NCBI GenBank assembly: GCA_035653295.1
Contig: DASRCB010000046.1
Coordinates: forward strand, 1 to 26,450
Direction of reading: 5' to 3'
DNA from: DASRCB01 sp035653295
Lineage (GTDB): Bacteria; Acidobacteriota; Terriglobia; Bryobacterales; Bryobacteraceae
DNA length: 26,450 nucleotides
Part shown: positions 23,064 to 26,450 of the stretch, in pieces
Position numbering within the stretch: position 1 is the stretch's first letter
Layout of the letters: every line of letters begins with the position of its first letter
Position numbers and translations under genes: made by a program
The notes under the pieces: generated by a model
Seen by the model: the letters and a program-made list of their open reading frames with translations, nothing else
What the model was told of the DNA's origin: nothing
Database searches by the model: none

Positions 23064-23891
23064 TTATGCGAAGCCGAGCGCGTCCGCGGCGCGCGCGTCC
23101 GCCGCTACGGCTTCCATCCACGGCAATGCGAAATCGAGAAGCTCTCGGGCGGGCAACAAGTGGCTGCGCGCATTTCCGACGAAACCGCCCGTGTTGCCGG
23201 CGCCCGCGAGATAGCCGTCGACGAGCCGTGCAAAAAAGCGGTCGGGCCAGTTGCCATGCGCGCGCTCGGAGGTATCGAATTCCTCCATATCGCGCCACAC
23301 CCGCGCGCCATTCTCGAGCACGGGGACCTTGTACCGAACGACGATTTTATCGGGGATGTCGGCGATGTGCTCGGCGTAGTGCAGGAAAGTCACCGCGTCG
23401 TGATCGCTCCCGAGCAGCAGAATCTTACCGTCCAGCTCGAGGAAACGGTCGAGCGCCGAGCCGCGGCCGAACGCATAACTCCACGGCTGCTCAGAAACCA
23501 GATACTCCGCACGCCTGCCCCAGGCTACGAACCTGGCGACGTGTTGGTTAACGATTGAACCCGGCCAGGTGCGCAGGAACTCCACCAGCGCGCCGTTCTC
23601 GCGCTGCGAACGCATCGTGAGCGGGTCGAACGGAGGCAGCTTCGCCAGAATCTCCGCCTCCTGTTCCGGCGCGAGGCGGCCGCGTCCCACCTCGTCGTAG
23701 AACTCCGGGCAGCTCGCGTACATGATGAGCGTGCCGTCCGGCGTGAGAACCTGTTTCAGCGCGACATGGATCTGGTCGGGGCCGCCGGCGATCTGCCCAA
23801 CCGCGCGCACCGAGGCGTGCATCATGATTGTGTCGCCTGCCTGAACGCCGAGCGCCCGAAAAGCGGCGGCGAGTTCGTCTGTGGAAAACAC
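23064..23891 (-). CDS. AAC(3) family N-acetyltransferase (antibiotic acetyltransferase fold)
   Basis: 275 residues from GTG at 23891. Family features: DTIMMHASVRAVG near 20-32, LTPDGTLIMYAS, NQHVARFVAWG near 115-125, the cofactor-side SALDRFLELDGKILLLGSDHDAVTFLHYAEH, and a C-terminal FVGNARSHLLPARELLDFALPW. His171 and Glu174 in FLHYAE occupy the place of the conserved catalytic His/Glu pair. Known AAC(3) enzymes use acetyl-CoA to acetylate the 3-amino group of 2-deoxystreptamine aminoglycosides. Other members act on different amines, so resistance cannot be assumed. The usual T-H-S motif after the TLvMP strand is replaced by MYASCPEFYDE. It heads a pair with the GH3 gene and is divergent from the second ADOP permease. 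No clear ribosome site precedes the GTG. Confidence 0.85.
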   Translation of the reverse strand: MFSTDELAAAFRALGVQAGDTIMMHASVRAVGQIAGGPDQIHVALKQVLTPDGTLIMYASCPEFYDEVGRGRLAPEQEAEILAKLPPFDPLTMRSQRENGALVEFLRTWPGSIVNQHVARFVAWGRRAEYLVSEQPWSYAFGRGSALDRFLELDGKILLLGSDHDAVTFLHYAEHIADIPDKIVVRYKVPVLENGARVWRDMEEFDTSERAHGNWPDRFFARLVDGYLAGAGNTGGFVGNARSHLLPARELLDFALPWMEAVAADARAADALGFA

Positions 23892-23944
23892 GCGTTTGCG
23901 CGCATTATCGCGCGACGGCCGGCTATGTCAAGCTGAAAGACGCT

Positions 23945-26281
23945 GTGGTCTGGAGCAATCTGCTGTCGGAGTGCGGGCAGGACGCGCTCCACACGCTGCG
24001 GCTATGGGTGCGCCGGCCCTGGCACGTGATATTCGCCATTGCCGTGCTGGCCATCGGTATCGGCGCGAATACGGGCGTATTCAGCGTCGTAAACGCGCTG
24101 CTGCTACGGTCGCTTCCATTCCGCGATGCGGACCGTCTCGTTTACCTCCGGAACTTTCTTCCGCCCGATAACAGCGCGGCGCAATTTCACGAATGGCGCA
24201 GGCAGAGCGCGTACCTGTCCGACGCCGCGGCGTTCGAAGAGAACGACATCAATCTGGGCGCCGGCCGCACCGCGGCGCGCGCCCACGTCGCCCAGGCATC
24301 CTGGAATTTCTTCTCCCTCCTGGGCGTAGAACCGGTGCTCGGGCGTGGGTTCGCCAGGGATGAGGACATGCCGGGCCGAAACTCGGTGGCCGTCATCGGG
24401 TACGGCCTGTGGCAGGAGCTGTTCGCCGGAGATCGGCGCGCGCTCGGTTCGACCGTGCGCATCGACGGAAAGCCTCTGACCGTGATCGGAGTGGCGCCGC
24501 CCGGGTTCGATTATCCGCACGGCGCGGTGCTCTGGAAACCGGCGTCGTTTTCACCCGGCAACAACGGGTGGGAAACCATCGCGCGCTTGAAACCAGGCTT
24601 CACCCGCGCCCAGGCGCGCGGGCCGTTTCAGGCGGATTTCGATCGGCTCACGCGAACCTCGCTCTATCGTCCCGTTCCGGTCATCATTCCGCTTCGCGAC
24701 GAAGTCGCCGGGCCCGCGAAGACCGCATCGCTGGCGCTGATGGCCGGCGTGGTGTTGATCCTGCTCATCGCCTGCGCGAATCTCGCGAACCTGCTGATGG
24801 CGCGCGTCGCCGATCGCGCCGCGGAACTCGCCATACGCTCCGCGCTGGGCGCGAGCCGCGCCAGGCTCGTGCGGCAACTGCTCACCGAGTGCCTGCTTCT
24901 CTCCATCGCCGGCGCAGCAGCCGGGCTGCCCGTCGCACTCTGGACAACTTCGCTGGCCGCCAGAGTGCAGCCGGCCCCGCTTGCGGTCCTGTCGTATTCG
25001 CTAATCGACGCACGCGTCCTCGGTTTCGCCCTGGCCGCATCCATCGTGACCGGAGTGCTCTTCGGAGTGATGCCCGGGTTAAACGCGGGGAGAACGATTG
25101 CTGCCGCCCGAGCCGGCTCGCCGCATGCCCGCGAAACGCTGGTCGCGGTCCAGGTGGCTCTCACGATCGTGTTGCTGAGTTCCGCATTTTCTGTTGGCCG
25201 CGCATTCACGCAGATGACGCGAACCGCCCGCGGCTTCGATGCGCGCGGGCTTGTGACCGTCAACGTTTCGCTGGAGGGGACGGCTCAGCAATTCGCGCAC
25301 CGCAATCTCGCCTGGTTCGAGCAGGCGCTGGCGCGGGTGCGAGATCTGCCCGGAGTGCGCGCGGCGAGCGCGACGGAATTCCTTCCCATCTATGCCACTG
25401 CTTATGTCGGCGGCCCGTTCGGCGCCGACGGTCGGCCGGCCAAAGAGCCTTCGCTGCTGGTTCCCGTCCTCTCGGATTACTTCCGTACCATGGGCGGCCG
25501 CATCGTCGCCGGCCGTGAGTTCACGGATGCCGAAGTCCGTTCGAACGCGTACGTCGTGGTGGTGAACGAGCGCTTCGCGCGGCAACTCGGAGGGGCGGCG
25601 GACGCCATCGGCCATCACGTCACGGATATCACCGACACGCCCATGCGCATCATTGGCGTTGTCCAGGCAATGGACTATATGACCGAGGCCGCGGCGGCAG
25701 AACCGAGCCAGGTCTTCGTGCCCGCTGGCGAACCGGGAAGCTTCTTTTCGACAATCGTCGTTCGCGTGGACGGGCGCGCCGAAGACCACCTCGCCGCGGT
25801 GCGCGATGCGCTTCGCTCCCTCGACCCTCAGGTTCCGGTGTTCGGCGCCAAAACGATGCAGCAGCGCCTCGAAGACGCGCTGGCGCGCCCGCGGTTCTAC
25901 AGCACGGCCGCGCGCTTCTTTGCCGCTTTCGCGCTCTTACTGGCCGCCGTCGGCATCTACGGCGTCGTGTCGTGGGCAGTCGGGCGGAGAATGCGCGAAA
26001 TGGGCATCCGCATGGCGGTCGGAAGAACCCCTGCGCGCTTGCGGGCCACCGTGCTTGCGCAAGGCCTGCGCACCGTCGGCATTGGAGCGGCCGTGGGAAT
26101 CGTCGTCGCCGTCGCCAGCGGCCGCCTCCTCGATCGGCTCATCTCGAGCGCCGGCGCTCCTGATGCCGAAACGTTCGCCTGCTCGGTTTGCCTCATCGCG
26201 GTGGTCGCATCCCTGGCCGTGTGGAGCGCAACGCGCCGCATCGCCACCCTGGACATTATGGCGGTTTTGCGGAGCGAGTAG
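23945..26281 (+). CDS. ADOP family duplicated ABC-type permease (MacB/FtsX-like), no prefix domain
   Basis: 778 residues if GTG at 23945 is used, the start that gives the family's usual opening (WSNLLSECGQDALHTLRLWV) about 10-30 residues before the first membrane helix. The frame stays open to a TTG at 23828, but that would overlap the divergent acetyltransferase gene by 64 bases. The first unit opens with AIGIGANTGVFSVVNALLLR and ends in the FtsX membrane block (LALMAGVVLILLIACANLANLLMAR, ELAIRSALGASRARLVRQLL). The second starts near VAVQVALTIVLLSSAF and ends with GIYGVVSWAVGRRMREMGIR and a final helix before IATLDIMAVLRSE. It lacks the helical prefix domain of the other ADOP gene. No ATPase or PadR regulator is adjacent. 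The substrate is unknown. Confidence 0.9.
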   Translation: MVWSNLLSECGQDALHTLRLWVRRPWHVIFAIAVLAIGIGANTGVFSVVNALLLRSLPFRDADRLVYLRNFLPPDNSAAQFHEWRRQSAYLSDAAAFEENDINLGAGRTAARAHVAQASWNFFSLLGVEPVLGRGFARDEDMPGRNSVAVIGYGLWQELFAGDRRALGSTVRIDGKPLTVIGVAPPGFDYPHGAVLWKPASFSPGNNGWETIARLKPGFTRAQARGPFQADFDRLTRTSLYRPVPVIIPLRDEVAGPAKTASLALMAGVVLILLIACANLANLLMARVADRAAELAIRSALGASRARLVRQLLTECLLLSIAGAAAGLPVALWTTSLAARVQPAPLAVLSYSLIDARVLGFALAASIVTGVLFGVMPGLNAGRTIAAARAGSPHARETLVAVQVALTIVLLSSAFSVGRAFTQMTRTARGFDARGLVTVNVSLEGTAQQFAHRNLAWFEQALARVRDLPGVRAASATEFLPIYATAYVGGPFGADGRPAKEPSLLVPVLSDYFRTMGGRIVAGREFTDAEVRSNAYVVVVNERFARQLGGAADAIGHHVTDITDTPMRIIGVVQAMDYMTEAAAAEPSQVFVPAGEPGSFFSTIVVRVDGRAEDHLAAVRDALRSLDPQVPVFGAKTMQQRLEDALARPRFYSTAARFFAAFALLLAAVGIYGVVSWAVGRRMREMGIRMAVGRTPARLRATVLAQGLRTVGIGAAVGIVVAVASGRLLDRLISSAGAPDAETFACSVCLIAVVASLAVWSATRRIATLDIMAVLRSE

Positions 26282-26450
26282 GGCCTCGATCACAAGGCAT
26301 CGCACGAATCGAATCAACAACTTCCATACTCAGCTCTTTGTGCCTTTGCGAAGATCGTAATGCGAAGGCTGGCCAGGCTGAGCAGATTGTTCGATTCGTT
26401 GTTCGTTGCGAAGTTTTGCAACCGCTGGGCGTCTTAATCGGCGCTAAACG
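26282..26450. other. Terminal non-coding stretch
   Basis: No gene is recognisable in these 169 bases. One 25-codon frame (ATG at 26360) has no family resemblance. An imperfect inverted pairing exists between ACGAATCGAA near 26305 and TTCGATTCGT near 26392; its meaning is unclear. Confidence 0.4.

Noticed and set aside
21223..23214. 663-codon plus-strand open frame opposite the GH3 gene
   Set aside because: It is rich in Arg, His and Val, has no recognisable domain, and lies wholly antisense to a GH3 gene with intact motifs; typical GC-rich shadow.
23053..23298. N-terminal extension of the PA14-GH3 frame
   Set aside because: Arg-rich, antisense-free but overlapping the acetyltransferase coding region in another frame; the ATG at 23052 begins a proper signal peptide.

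Overview
The window reads as chromosomal DNA of a GC-rich, soil-type Gram-negative bacterium, most likely an Acidobacteriota member of the Solibacter/Bryobacter type. This is an inference from gene content: two very large ADOP-type duplicated permeases, a DUF507 protein, several secreted polysaccharide-degrading enzymes, an outer-membrane barrel protein, and small GC-rich double-hairpin repeats between genes. I saw no tRNA, rRNA, CRISPR array, phage gene or insertion sequence. About 18 intact genes fill the window, plus one gene remnant, and no gene-free stretch exceeds 300 bases.

Left part (1-7440). A tightly packed three-gene unit opens the window: a 5'-truncated thioredoxin-reductase-like FAD protein, a histidine kinase with a cyclic-nucleotide-binding-like sensor domain, and a small UBP-type zinc-finger protein. 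A convergent WYL-domain regulator overlaps the zinc-finger gene and is divergent from a DinB-family gene. A perfect 17-bp palindrome lies between those two. Next come a relic of an S41 peptidase gene, an intact secreted S41 peptidase, and a divergent secreted alpha/beta hydrolase.

Middle (7579-17462). A minus-strand ADOP permease is followed by a probable six-gene plus-strand operon for plant cell-wall arabinan/xylan use: tandem DUF507 protein, ribokinase, secreted lectin-GH43 arabinanase, LacI regulator, secreted GH3 glycosidase and outer-membrane barrel protein. Four of the five junctions overlap or are within 8 bases. A good sigma70-like promoter precedes the operon. The likely logic is that GH43 and GH3 cut the polymer outside the cytoplasm, the barrel may pass products across the outer membrane, ribokinase phosphorylates a pentose, and LacI senses a sugar.

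Right part (17522-26450). A cNMP-domain/DUF1003 membrane protein is followed by a three-domain fusion (GT2 glycosyltransferase, GtrA membrane domain, SAM methyltransferase). Then come a minus-strand pair (AAC(3)-family acetyltransferase and PA14-containing GH3 glycosidase) and a divergent second ADOP permease. The last 170 bases hold nothing I can name.

No clearly new defence or mobile system is visible. The best leads are the FAD protein/split-DHp kinase/UBP-finger module, the GT2-GtrA-methyltransferase fusion, the DUF507-headed sugar operon, and the WYL/DinB operator.
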